Shown in pieces: positions 47,271 through 57,665 of a stretch of 64,000 bases of DNA. Source of the DNA: Isoetes taiwanensis (lineage: Eukaryota; Streptophyta; Lycopodiopsida; Isoetales; Isoetaceae); contig JAJEKV010000075.1 in assembly GCA_021234155.1 (NCBI GenBank), forward strand, positions 3,279,280 to 3,343,279, given 5' to 3'. The translations under genes were made by a program, and so were the position numbers. Numbering within the stretch: the stretch's first letter is position 1; the number at the start of each line of letters is the position of its first letter. The notes below the pieces were generated by a model, which was not told the origin of the DNA, made no database searches, and saw only the letters and a list, made by a program, of their open reading frames with translations.

Positions 47271-48325
47271 GCGTAACAACAGCCACAAGGCAAAGTTGTA
47301 TGCCCAGGTCACCAACACATTTGTTTCGCCTTGGTTGAGCCGCCCTTTGTATGGGGCGTAAGTTTGGGGTCCGGATATCCCCTCAACACCGGAATGACCT
47401 CGGCGCAGGTGCGTATAGCCTTCTTGGCACGGGCCCCGGGGTGAAGTCCATTCCCGCACTGCATCCTACCCGTGAGACAGTGATTTCTACCCCTTCAACG
47501 GGTCGCATTGGAACGCCATATCGCTTTTCGTAAAAGGTGGTCGCTATGGCTGATACACGCTTGCCCCGCCTTGCTTTGGCCACGCGCAATGGGTCCCCAA
47601 CGCCGAAATCTCCGGCTGAAAGACAAGCGTGTTCGCTGGTTCTCACTGGGTGTGCAGTAAACAGATGTGTCCGTGTCGACAAAGAAAGATCGCGAGGCAC
47701 TTAAACCATACCTTGATGCTACTTTCCTTCAGCAGTCGTGGGATGCGAGAGGCTCGACATGTTAAGTCGGCACACTATCGCCAGCTTAGAAGTCAATCCT
47801 AGGCTCACAAGAGGCCCACACCAAGATTTGTACACCCACCCTACCCATGAAGAAACGCAGTTTATAGCTTCCATTCAAGACGGGGCACATCACCCCGCGA
47901 TTGAAACAGAGGCGTTGGGCTCGTGAAGCACGGGAGCAAAGGCTTTGGCTGTTACCCCACCCGTGGGCGATTGAGGATGAATGTCATGCCCTCGGACTGC
48001 CCGCAAGATTTGCCCATATCCGAGCCGATATGTTCGATTACTAGTGCACGGCCACCGCTGCATCGCTTATTACAGCTACGGCGTCCGGGGGTTTGTTGGG
48101 GTCATACCTCCGTGAGGTTATGGATGCACCGGACTCGTTTGTGTCCCACGGGGCGGTATTGAACTGCCCTATGCAATTGTATGCAGTGTGTACCGGCTTA
48201 TTCTCGCTAAGGTTTTTCCTCAAACCCTTTCCCGGCGGGGTTTTAATCCCGCGTGCAATATGCTTGCTGCGCTCTTTTTGTTTGGGTCCCATAGGCCAAT
48301 TGGTCTCCGTGGGACGCTTAAAACC

Positions 48326-48363
48326 TATTCTATTCTATTCTATTCTATTCTATTCTATTCTAT
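48326..48363 (+). repeat. (TATTC)n tail of LINE-G copy C
   Basis: Seven or so TATTC units end the element. Other family ends use TTCC (9745, minus strand), TATTC/GAATA (55850 and 60860) or TCTTA (6645). Confidence 0.9.
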
Positions 48364-48365
48364 CC

Positions 48366-49194
48366 TTCTCTCGCCAAATTGTTACACCGCCCATAAACAG
48401 AGATGCAAAGACGCTTGCTTCAAAGGAAATAGAAGAAAAAAAATTTAAGCTTACATAGAATCGCAAGCTTTGCTTGGAAGCAAAGTTTTTTCACTTCATC
48501 GTCAACAGCTGGCACCTTTGCTTGGAAGCAAAGTTTTTTCACTTCATCGTCAACAGCTGGCACCGAGACAGCTAGAAACAAATGGAGCCAGCAAATAAAC
48601 ACCGAGATCCATCAAATCCGGCAGTATTCAAGAACAGGGAAACACTGAAAACATGAATTCTTGTCTGGATCCAAACTAGAACATCGGAAACATGACGAAA
48701 TGCTGCAGAGAATGGCGGCCAAGATGTCTACGAAATGGACGGTCAGGATGAGTGCCCTGGTGACATGAATATTCCAAGGCACAAACCAAGCAGGATTATA
48801 TATGATTAGATAGATGATTTTCTAGCAATTTCTTCAGCATTGCTGGTTGAATATTAAGATTTAACGGCTAATATCAATTTCTTTATTTTTTCAACATCGA
48901 TGGCATCCACATGGATAGCCAGTTTGAACGAGCTTGCTAAAAAACACAATTATCCCAACAAGAGTTCTGAAAACATTTAGTACATGCTGAAATGCAATAA
49001 ACCTGTTATCTCAGCATGCTTCCTTTTCATTCAATTGGAAACACCAATACCGTTACATATAATGGAATTCAAGACTACTGAAAAATTTTCATTCTGATCC
49101 AGTCCTGCATAAATGATTATATTTAACTTTTGAGTCGCTCCATTTGCCACTCCTTTTGAGAAAAATTGGGTTAATATTGTCATCCAGAGATGCT
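48366..49194. other. Spacer between LINE-G and the HSP90 3' end
   Basis: AT-rich, without a recognised gene; includes the HSP90 3' UTR on its right side (minus strand). It holds a perfect 48-bp tandem duplication at 48469-48564. Confidence 0.5.
48469..48564. repeat. Perfect 48-bp tandem duplication with hairpin
   Basis: Units begin at 48469 and 48517 (TTTGCTTGGAAGCAAAG...). Each unit starts with a palindrome, TTTGCTT-GG-AAGCAAA, able to form a short stem. Confidence 0.9.
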
Positions 49195-52100
49195 TCATAG
49201 CTCATCTTTGACAGCTGAATCTGCATCACCAAAGCTTGCAATGTCCTCTTGTGGCTCCACATTTTCCTCATTCTGATACTCCATCGCATCAACCTGCTTA
49301 TAACCAAATTTAAGCATCAACAATTAGCATACATATTTAAATCCAACCCACTTGTCACTACCTTAACTTGTGGTTTTTCTTGTCCAAACTCTGATTCTGA
49401 GCTTATTTCCTCATCAGCATCATCCTCTTCATCCACAGCAGCATCTGGACTTATATTCAAGCTTGACTTGATGATAGAATAAATGCGAGAAGCAAATTCC
49501 TTGGAATCATCAACTAAGAAACCGCTTTCCATCAAGGAGGTCTGATAAATTAGCTTGGCAGTTTCTATGGCAGTAGCGTCCTACAAATCATTGTAGGTGT
49601 CAGGATTAGGGCGTAGGGTGCAATCAGGGACAAGGCAAACAAAAAAAATTACCTCAGAATTTTCAGCAACTTTGTCTCTGAGCTCCTTGATAATTGGATG
49701 ACGAGGATTAATTTCCAATACACGCTTGCCCCGCATATAATTTTGTTTGCTAGCATCAGTCAAAGTTTGAGCTCTCATTATTCTCTCCATATTTGCACTC
49801 CACCCATACTTGGAAGTCACCACAACTCCTGGTGTGTTGGATAACCTGTTGCTGATCTTAACACTATCTACATTGTCACTGCTAAGGAGATTTTTCCACC
49901 ACTTTGTCAAGTCTTTAAAAGATTCCTTAATCTCTTTAACCTTCTCCTTCTCCTTCTTTGAGCCAATCTTCAAACCTTCCTTTGAAACATTTAAGAACTT
50001 TTTATCTTCATACTCGGTCAAATATTGTGTTAAATATTCATCAACTGGATCCGTGAAGTAAATGACCTGAAACATTATATACGTGCATTAAGACACAAGG
50101 AATGCTTCTAATATAATGGCATAAAACTGCTTCCAATGTCAAGGCAAAAAAGCACAGACATACCTCATATCTTAAGCTTTTCTAGGAAAGGTGATTTTTC
50201 AAGTTGTTCCCGGTCTTGGCCTGTGATGTAATATATTTCCTTCTGCCCAGGCTTCATACGGGAAATGTATTGGTCCAATGAAGAGAGTTTGTCACTAGAT
50301 TTTGAACTGCAACAAAAGCATAAAATAAGAACTCCCATCTTACCCTCGTTTAGATAATGCTGTCGAACTGTTACCTGTGGAATCTGAGTAATTTTGCAAG
50401 ACGTTCCCGATTGGTTGCATCCTCAATAATTCCAAGCTTAATGGATTTCCCAAACTCGTTCCAGAACTTTGTGTACTTACCTTTCTTCTCCAAATCGGTG
50501 TTTTCGATTTCATTTTCTGAAACATCAACTTATTTGGAATCACCGGCCTCAAAATTAGATAATGCAAAAGTCAAACGTTATTTAATACCTTCATCAGATG
50601 AGCTCTCATCAGCAGACTTTTCATCCGGATCCTCTTCCATGAGCTTACGAATCATGTCAAGAGCTTTCCGTACTAGCTTCTTCTTGATTGTTTTCAAACT
50701 ATTGTGCTGCTGAAGCATTTCACGAGACACATTCAAAGGCAATGTGTCTGAATCGACTATACCCTACATACCAAGGGCTTTGTCAAAACCAGTATAAGAA
50801 AGTAACATGAATTCAGAAAAAATAAAAACTGCATTAATGAAACCTTCAAGAAACTGAGATATTTGGGTAGAAGCTCATCAAATTCTTCCGAAATGAAGAC
50901 TCGGCGCACATAAAGCTTCAACGTTGCTTTATTGTTATAGTAGTTCTCATACAGGTCATATGGAGCCTTAGGTGGGATAAAGAGGACTGCCTTGAATTCA
51001 ACATCCCCTTCTGCTGAGAAATGACTCCAAGATAAAGGTTTTTCTTCACCAAAGTCCTGCATTATTATATGCATATTACAAAATGCTCTGTAGAAAATGA
51101 ATTTCAAATGGAAAGCCCATAACATGTAAATCGTACCTTAGCCAAGGAATGGTAAAACTTCGAATACTCTTCATCTGTTACATCCTTTGGATTTCGTAAC
51201 CAAACAGCTTTCACATCGTTCAGAAGTTCCCAGTTCCATGTGGTTTCCTTGATTGTCTTTGTCTTGGGTTCTATGACGTAAATGCTAGCTTAGCAACATA
51301 CTTGAGAGAAACAACAGCTACAAAATAGCTTAACAGAAATAAAATAGCTACAATTTACTTTTTTCTGCCTCCTCATCTTCATTCGCTTCCTCATCTGCAG
51401 AGTTTTCAAAAATTGTCAAACTCCATTTACAAAAAGGGTGTCAAGTGAGATTTCTTAGTCTTACCAGCCTGATCTTCTTGGTCAGTTACTTCTTCTGTCT
51501 CTTCTACAGGTACCTCAACATCTACTTCTTTACTTGCCCATATATAAATGGGAAAGTTAATAAATTCTGAGTAACGTTTCACAAGTTCCTATCATGGACA
51601 TCACAAAAAGGTTAGCATGAAATAATTCATATTAAAGCATTACAGCATGTCCCATTGCTAACCTTCAGCTTATCTTCCTGTACGTACTCACTAGCTTCAT
51701 CTTTCAAATGCAACCTAATTTCTGTACCGCGCCCAAGTGGTTCATTTTCGGTATCCTCAGAAACAGCAAATGCCCCATCCGCCTTGGATTCCCAGATGTA
51801 CCTACGATGCAAACAGTAAAAAAGATTGGTTTTTGCTACCATGAACAGAAATGCATAAAGAGCAAGGACCCGCAAAGTCTAATAGAAGATGAACTCACTG
51901 TTTGTCATCATTATGCTTGCTGATGACTTCTACATAATCAGCAACCAGGTACACAGAATAAAATCCCACTCCAAATTGACCAATCAGATTTAAGTCGCCA
52001 CCCTTTTGCATTTGCTCCAAGAATGCTGAATGGAATACAAATATAAGTATTTTAAGAATGTCATGTTGTTTTGACTACCAGTGCAGTCACCTCAATACCT

Positions 52101-53068
52101 GAAGTGCCAGACTTGGCAATAGTTCCAAGGTTTTTAATTAAATCTTCCTTTGTCATTCCAATACCCCGATCTCGAATTGTGAGGATCTTCTTCTCCTTAT
52201 CCAAGGTAATCTATAATCCAAAACTTTCACAACTTTAGACAAATAAATACCATAATAGTAGTAGTGAAATTCTTCTTGATAATTCAAGATAGATGATAAT
52301 AGAGGGAAATAGCATAACATGTGGCAGCACCTTTATCTCTAGCTTGGCATCATCACCCTCGCCAAGAACCGATTTATCAGTAAGTGCAAGGAATCGTATC
52401 TTATCAAGGGCCTGCATAAGTAGAAAAGCAAAACGCAGATCATAAATCAGATTTGAAAAGTGCAAGCTGGGATCCTAGACTCCAGCTGAAAATTGAAACA
52501 ACTTTGTTGTATTTACTTACATCAGATGCATTAGAAATTAGCTCTCGAAGGAAAATATCCTTGTTGCTGTACAATGAATTAATGATGATATCCATAAGCC
52601 GGGATACTTCAGCTTGGAATTCAAATTTCTGGGCATTGGCCCTGAATGTCTTTGAGGACATCGATTCTGATTCTCTGGAAATTCACAAGGAAAGGTTACC
52701 AACAATGTAGGCAACAAATCAATGCTGTCCTGCTCCACTTACCTTTGAACAACATGAGGATCGGTTGACAATGCATCAGGGATGGCCCCAAGCTTTTCCT
52801 CGAGCTTGGGTGGTGCAGTTGCATCTCCAGGAACCTCAGTCTCTTCTGCATGGGCTTTTCCATTGGGACCTGCACAACAAATGGATGTCCTTAAAACCAA
52901 TAACTTATAGAGAAGAAGAAGAAAAATCTTCCTTTCTCAATGACTCTAAAGAAGGATCAATGCAGCATATATGGAGAAGATCTGAAGCAAACCTTGCTGA
53001 GGAAAGCATGCCAAAGCAAGCAAGACGAAGAGCACATAGGCGATCGTAGTAGGCCGGAGCCTCGCCAT
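49195..53068 (-). CDS. HSP90.7: ER-resident HSP90 (GRP94/HSP90.7 type), 17 exons, one frame lesion
   Basis: ATP-dependent chaperone of the ER lumen. Exons on the minus strand: 52993-53068, 52743-52869, 52521-52674, 52331-52411, 52099-52210, 51899-52025, 51663-51801, 51465-51588, 51359-51394, 51137-51270, 50844-51056, 50589-50763, 50375-50516, 50164-50306, 49653-50066, 49362-49580, 49195-49293; all splice sites are GT-AG. The start gives a signal peptide, [20 protein letters not shown], with cleavage expected after the hydrophobic run. N-domain: [66 protein letters not shown]. Middle: [40 protein letters not shown]. An acidic tail ends in KDEL. Exon 14 ends [15 protein letters not shown]: TGA at 50165-50167 precedes the donor, and the next exon must start in phase 0 ([12 protein letters not shown]), so exon 14 is out by one base where homologs read about LKKKGYE. 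Sum of exons 2515 nt, about 838 aa if the frame is held. Confidence 0.95.
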
Positions 53069-53120
53069 CGGACCAGTCTAAGTAAAATCTGTTGTTCCAG
53101 ATTCTTCCTCTGTTTGGTGT

Positions 53121-53126
53121 TTTATA
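53121..53126 (-). promoter_or_regulatory. TATA box of HSP90.7
   Basis: TATAAA on the minus strand (GGTATAAAACACC), 53-58 bp before the start codon at 53068, a plausible distance for a short 5' UTR. Confidence 0.55.
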
Positions 53127-53174
53127 CCTACGAATTTTTTCATGCGTTGGACTTAAAGGACGTGGCGAAATGGA

Positions 53175-53193
53175 CGTGGCGACCATTGATTGG
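53175..53193 (-). promoter_or_regulatory. ER stress response element (ERSE)
   Basis: On the minus strand CCAAT, nine bases, CCACG: a perfect match to the ERSE consensus CCAAT-N9-CCACG bound by NF-Y with bZIP28/60-type factors in plants. It lies about 110 bp upstream of the ATG and 50 bp upstream of the TATA box. This fits unfolded-protein induction of an ER HSP90. A second CCACG (minus strand) is at 53161-53165. Confidence 0.85.
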
Positions 53194-53273
53194 ATAAAAT
53201 GTTTGTAAGCCAATCAATTTCGACCTTTCATAAGTAGCAAACAATTATTGGTTGAATCAGCACCCCTGATTTG

Positions 53274-53281
53274 CCACGTCA
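53274..53281 (-). promoter_or_regulatory. UPRE-like TGACGTGG
   Basis: TGACGTGG on the minus strand about 210 bp before the HSP90.7 start, matching the bZIP (XBP1/bZIP60-type) UPRE core. Weaker evidence than the ERSE, because ACGT cores are common. Confidence 0.45.
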
Positions 53282-53319
53282 TGACGAAATATTGAACTTG
53301 TGTTTGTGTTACTTGCATG

Positions 53320-54664
53320 CGGCGTTGGCCTAGAATTGACGTGAAGGTGTCCATTCTATGTTTTTGGGTTGCCCTAAAGGGCAAACCTTCACCTATGTTG
53401 CCGAACGGGAATATTCTTGGTTTATGCCAGAATATTCTTGGATATTCTTACCTATCAGCTTAAACCTCCTATTGCAGGTAATTTGTTGGTGGAATTCATG
53501 CTCTTCATCTAGCTCACTAAAAAACAGTGTAGCTATTAGAAGTAGTAACATTCATATGGTGCTTTCTTTTGCAGTTTGAAAGGATTCTAAAACCTCTAAT
53601 CTAGCATGGCAGATTCAGCAATGTGTTGGAGCTGCTACATGCATCAATGCCTGTTTCTGCCAGTCTTTCACCATCTTAGAATGTTGCAATCTTTCTTTAG
53701 ATTCTGAACAGCAGACGGAGCGCCACAGAGAGAAGCAGACAAGGCTGCTGCTAGAAGAAATGAGCTGGATCTTTCAAACACAGCTCGCATGGATACTATC
53801 CAGCCTACAAGGAGAAATAAATTTAGGTTAGTATGCTATTAAGATTTGGTACACTGATAGCAAATTTGGGTTATTATCTTCCTATATATATATGATTAGT
53901 AGGAAAAAAACAGGAAATTTTTCGGCTAAAAAAAATTCAAAAATAAATATTTCAGGCGAGAAAAAATCCAAAAAGAATTACATTTGGAACCGGAAAAAAA
54001 GTTTGGGGAAGCCCTCCGCCTAGATTGTTTGGGCGGCCTAATTGGACATGTGGAAGTTGTGCATGCCTACGGCCAGATTTGCGTCGAGGATTTGCCTTCG
54101 AGCCTGGGCGGGGCTTTCGTTTGAATTCCAAGAGGGCCTTCCTTTGGCAGAGTATTCTGCTTGCTTTAATGTGAGGTATGGTTGAAACCTGCGATGCACC
54201 CAAGGCTTAGGTATTCTGTTTTATATTTTGGTTTTGATTTCTGCATCGATGGACATGGTTTGAATCCATGCCTTCCTTGCTCGCTAGGAAGATAGAACTG
54301 GCAGAAACTGGAGGGAAGAACCTAAAAGAAAAAACTCTGGCAGTGGAAAAGTTTGTTTTCTTTTGATAGGTCTGGAATTTCCCCGAAGCTTGCATCCTTA
54401 TTTGCCTGGAATGCCAGAAAGAGACATCACCACAAATCAGGGGGATGTTCCAAAATTTTCTGTTACTTTTGTATCAAATATAATCTGCCGGCTAAGTTTG
54501 GCCATACAAGTGCTGACATGAGGATTTATTCGTGCATTTTTTCCTCTATTATTTGCCATCCTGAACCGGATTGGGTTGTTTCTCTTAAAAACATGTCAAG
54601 CCGAGCCCTCCAGATATGTTTCGAATAAAATTCGTTACTCCGTCCGTGTTTTTCTTGAGCAGAA
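53320..54664. other. Intergenic region between HSP90.7 and the ABCG pseudogenes
   Basis: AT-rich. Open frames of 60-90 aa (53358-53579 +, 54353-54628 +, 53952-54203 -) have no domain I can name. The right end may contain decayed upstream exons of the ABCG fragment, but I cannot show it. Confidence 0.4.
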
Positions 54665-55378
54665 ATGCTTGCTGAACTTTCAAAAAGAGACTCATGAGCA
54701 GGAATAGTTCCAGATCCAGACTTCGACCTCTATATGAAGATAAAGGTATGGCTTCCTTTGGTGAATATTAGAGTGAGTCGCAGACTTAATAACATTATTT
54801 GTTGGTCTTCCATAGCAAGGCATTGCTACAGAAGGAATTCAAGGCAGCCTTATCACTTATTATAATTTGAAGGTGGTGTTGTCTCTGCAGAGCACCATGT
54901 TTGAAAAGTTCGCTCCTTATTTACTTACATTGTATGTGCAACCTTGATGTATGTTCGGATACCATATTTGGTGATGACATGCGAAGAGGAATCTCGAGTG
55001 GACAAAAGAAACGTATTACAACCGGTGAAGCAGGGACCTCGTGAACATGTTGTAGAGTTTTTGAAAGCTGTGGATTCAATTGTCCAAAGAGGAAGGGAGT
55101 ACTGATTTGTTATAAGAGGTAAGATCCTTTGCCATCTCTAAGTAGACTATAAACATCTCTTAAGTCACAATGAGCTTGGATACATTGGCTAGTAAGATTA
55201 TGGTCACATGCTTCTCAACTCCCAATGACATGTTGTAACTATAGGTGACATCACGAAGGATCCAGAAACAATATTGGGATGACAAAATGTGGCCTTATCA
55301 TTATGTGGATGTGAAGGAGTTTGTCGGAAGATTCAAGACATTCCATGTTGGTCGAAAGCTTGCAGAAGTCAAAGTACA
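54665..55378 (+). pseudogene. PDR-type ABCG transporter fragment 1
   Basis: Pleiotropic-drug-resistance ABCG proteins are full-size plasma-membrane ATP-driven exporters. Pieces of the first nucleotide-binding domain and following linker are readable in order: MLAELSKRDS-stop-AGIVPDPDFDLYMK (54665-54739), [17 protein letters not shown] (about 54824), [20 protein letters not shown] then QKKRITTGE (about 54941-55027; ABC signature), GPREHVVEF and, one frame over, FESCGFNCPKRKG (about 55040-55100), then VTSRRIQKQYWDDKMWPYHY and VDVKEFVGRFKTFHVGRKLA (55245-55370). Intron-like gaps remain between them. The segment between TTGE and GPREHV, which carries Walker B in real PDRs, is missing. Stops and a frameshift make it a pseudogene; neither transmembrane domain is found nearby. 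Confidence 0.85.
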
Positions 55379-55689
55379 TTTTTATTTCCTTGCAAAAACT
55401 GAAGTTGTGAGTTTATAGTTGCAATTAGGAAAGAAGATACACAAGTGGATTATTTTTGCCATGGATAATCCAGTTGGAGCTTAGAACTGCTAGAATACTT
55501 GAGCAAAGCTTCACATCTTAGCGTTTTCAATTTCTCTAAGCTTTTGATTTTGCATAGGATAAATAGAATCTTGGTGTCTCCGCTATAGATGTGGCTCCAC
55601 TACAAGTATTTTATGATCAAAATTGGCACAAAAAACTAGGCAAATGTTTGCCGAAATGGAAGGATTTCGTAGTGGATTGGAGCATTTCA

Positions 55690-56612
55690 ACCTTTTTCTA
55701 GACCTTCGACCTCTACATGAAGGTAAAGGTATGGCTCCCTTTGGTGAATATATCTAGATTGAGTCGCAAATTCATGACAGGGCATTGCTATAAAAGGGAT
55801 TCAAGACAGCCTTATCACTGATTATAATATGAAGGTGTTGTCCCTGTAGAGAATAGAATAGAATAGTTTTTTTAACGTCCACGGAGACCAATAGGTCATG
55901 GGACCCATACAATGGGCTAGTACAATCATTATACTAGGATTAAAAAACCCCTGCCTCGAAAGGTTTTCAAGGGAAAAACCTTTGCAGTAATGATGATACT
56001 AGACAAGCAGAGATAATGACTACTGAGGGCTCAGTAATTGCAGATGTGTATCTAGAACCTCAAGTATGTATAATGCCAAGTCATGCACATATGGTGCTCT
56101 GAGAAGTTGTGGAAGCGTGGAAGGGAATGCTAAGGTCAAAAAATGATTCCGGACTATCTCAAAAGCAGGGCTCCTTATTTACTTATATTGTATATGCAGC
56201 TTTGATGTCTATACGGATACCATGTTCGGTGATGACATGCGAAGAGGAATCTCTGGTGGACAAATATCAGGGACCTCGTGAACATGTAGAGTTTTTTGAA
56301 ATATGTGGATTCAAGTGTCCAAAAAGGGAGTAACTGACTTTTTATAAGAGATGAGATGCTTTGCCATCTCTAAGTAGACTATAAACACCTCTTAAATCAC
56401 AATGAACTTGGATAAATTGGCTAGTAAGATTATGGTCACATGCTCCTCAACTCCCAATGACATGTTGTAACTACAGGTGACATCACGGAAGGATCAGAAA
56501 TAATATTGGACTGACAGAAGATGGCCTTATTGTTATGTGGATGTGAAGGAGTTTGTTAGAAGATTCAAAACATTCCGTATTGGTCGAAAGCTTGCAAAAG
56601 TCAAAGTACATT
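55690..56612 (+). pseudogene. PDR-type ABCG transporter fragment 2 (tandem copy)
   Basis: A second copy of the same exons: FDLYMKV (55690), IAIKGIQDSLITDYNMK (about 55782), a LINE-G 3' end inserted at 55850-56000, then [20 protein letters not shown] (about 56195), where the signature runs straight into YQGPREHVEFFEICGFKCPK, deleting Walker B and more than copy 1 lost. The last exon (56477-56610) reads VTSRKDQK-stop-YWTDRRWPYCY then VDVKEFVRRFKTFRIGRKLA. Downstream DNA to 57110 also matches the downstream part of copy 1, so the duplication unit is larger than the exons. Confidence 0.85.
55850..56000 (-). mobile_element. LINE-G 3' end, 5'-truncated, inserted in ABCG fragment 2
   Basis: On the plus strand a run of GAATA repeats, then TTAACGTCCACGGAGACCAA, GGGACCCATAC and AAAAAACCCCTGCCTCGAAA, the reverse of the LINE-G 3' terminus seen at 48240-48363. 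The ABCG fragment 1 has no such sequence at this point, so the insertion followed the tandem duplication. Confidence 0.8.
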
Positions 56613-57179
56613 TTTATTTCCTTGCAAAAACTGAAGTTGCGAGTTTATAGTTGCAATTAGGGAAGAAGATACACATGGATTATTTTTGCCATGGATAATC
56701 CAGCTGGAGCTTAGAACTGCTAGAATACTTGAGCAAAGCTTCACATCTTAGCCTTTTCAATTTCTTTAAGCTTCTGATTTTGCATAGGATAAATAGAATC
56801 CTGGTGCCTCAGCTATAGATGTGGTTCCACTACAAGTAGTGTATGATCCATGCTGCTTAATATATCTGTGGTCCTGCTTTAAACTATGCATTTTGGCCCC
56901 CAAATGGAAATTCTTCAAACACCTTTGCAAATTGGCACAAAAAACCAGGCAAATGTTTGCCGAAATGGAAGGATTTCGACATGGATTGGAGCATTTCAAC
57001 CTTTTTCTAAATCTTGCTATAGAAGAGAAATGCCTCCTATGGCAGATACTAGTTTCTTTGCCACATCTATGGCGTCTCTTTCTTTTTATGTCTAACACTC
57101 ATTCTAGAATTTAGGAGGGAGAACATTCTAGACTCTTTTGTCTTGACAGCTTAAAAAGTTGGAAATGAAAAATGAAATG

Positions 57180-57665
57180 TAGTTGTATTGTTTTCTGAAC
57201 TGCTTGGTGAAATGCATGTTAGAAGAACTTATAACAGAGAGAATCAGGCCCAGTAGCTTGCATTGCTTACAATAAGAATTTTCTAAACTTCTCTCTCTTT
57301 TGCATGATTCAAGCTTGCCCTAGGATTTAAACTTTGAGCTTCTTCCACATAACCCACTATTCAAGTGCTCACTTCTTGATTTCTCAAAAATTCAAATTGT
57401 GCACATCTTTACCTAATTAAATATGATTATCATTGTATTCAAATCTAGTATTAAACTAACACCACAACTAGGATTAGAATCTAACATTCTAGGATTAGAA
57501 TCTAACATTTAGTCTGCTCCACGCAAACAATGGCCGTCCTAGACCATGTGCTTCAAATGGATTGTTATCTAAGCACTAAACTTATTAAGACACAACTTTA
57601 GATCGTATATGTCTTATCTATAGTTGCCAATGTTTTTTACTCCATCGTTTAATAATTCCCTTCGT
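57180..57665. repeat. Local duplication, copy 1
   Basis: Matches 59005-59450 plus 60296-60345 (shared runs: CTTTGAGCTTCTTCCACATA, AAATTCAAATTGTGCACATC, AATTAAATATGATTATCATT, CCAATGTTNTTTACTCCATC). No gene is recognised. A short direct repeat TAGGATTAGAATCTAACATT occurs twice at about 57470-57511. The next 300 bp holds a 99-aa open frame (57690-57989 +) without a known domain. Confidence 0.75.

Larger units (their letters stand above)
42730..48365 (+). mobile_element. LINE-G, copy C, plus strand
   Basis: Begins after an abrupt rise in GC and a pyrimidine-rich stretch (CTCTCTCTAGCCC, 42735-42930) and ends with GGTCTCCGTGGGACGCTTAA and a (TATTC)n tail. In order: ORF1-like region (43355-44560), APE endonuclease (44909-45420), reverse transcriptase (46140-47270), a C-terminal region with CHALGLPARFAHIRADM (about 47980-48030), 3' UTR. 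It is the best copy for reading the RT. The 5' limit is uncertain. Confidence 0.8.

Noticed and set aside
52905..53213. 102-aa minus frame covering the HSP90 start
   Set aside because: It uses a different frame from the signal peptide and runs through the promoter; the spliced model with MARLRPTT is better supported.
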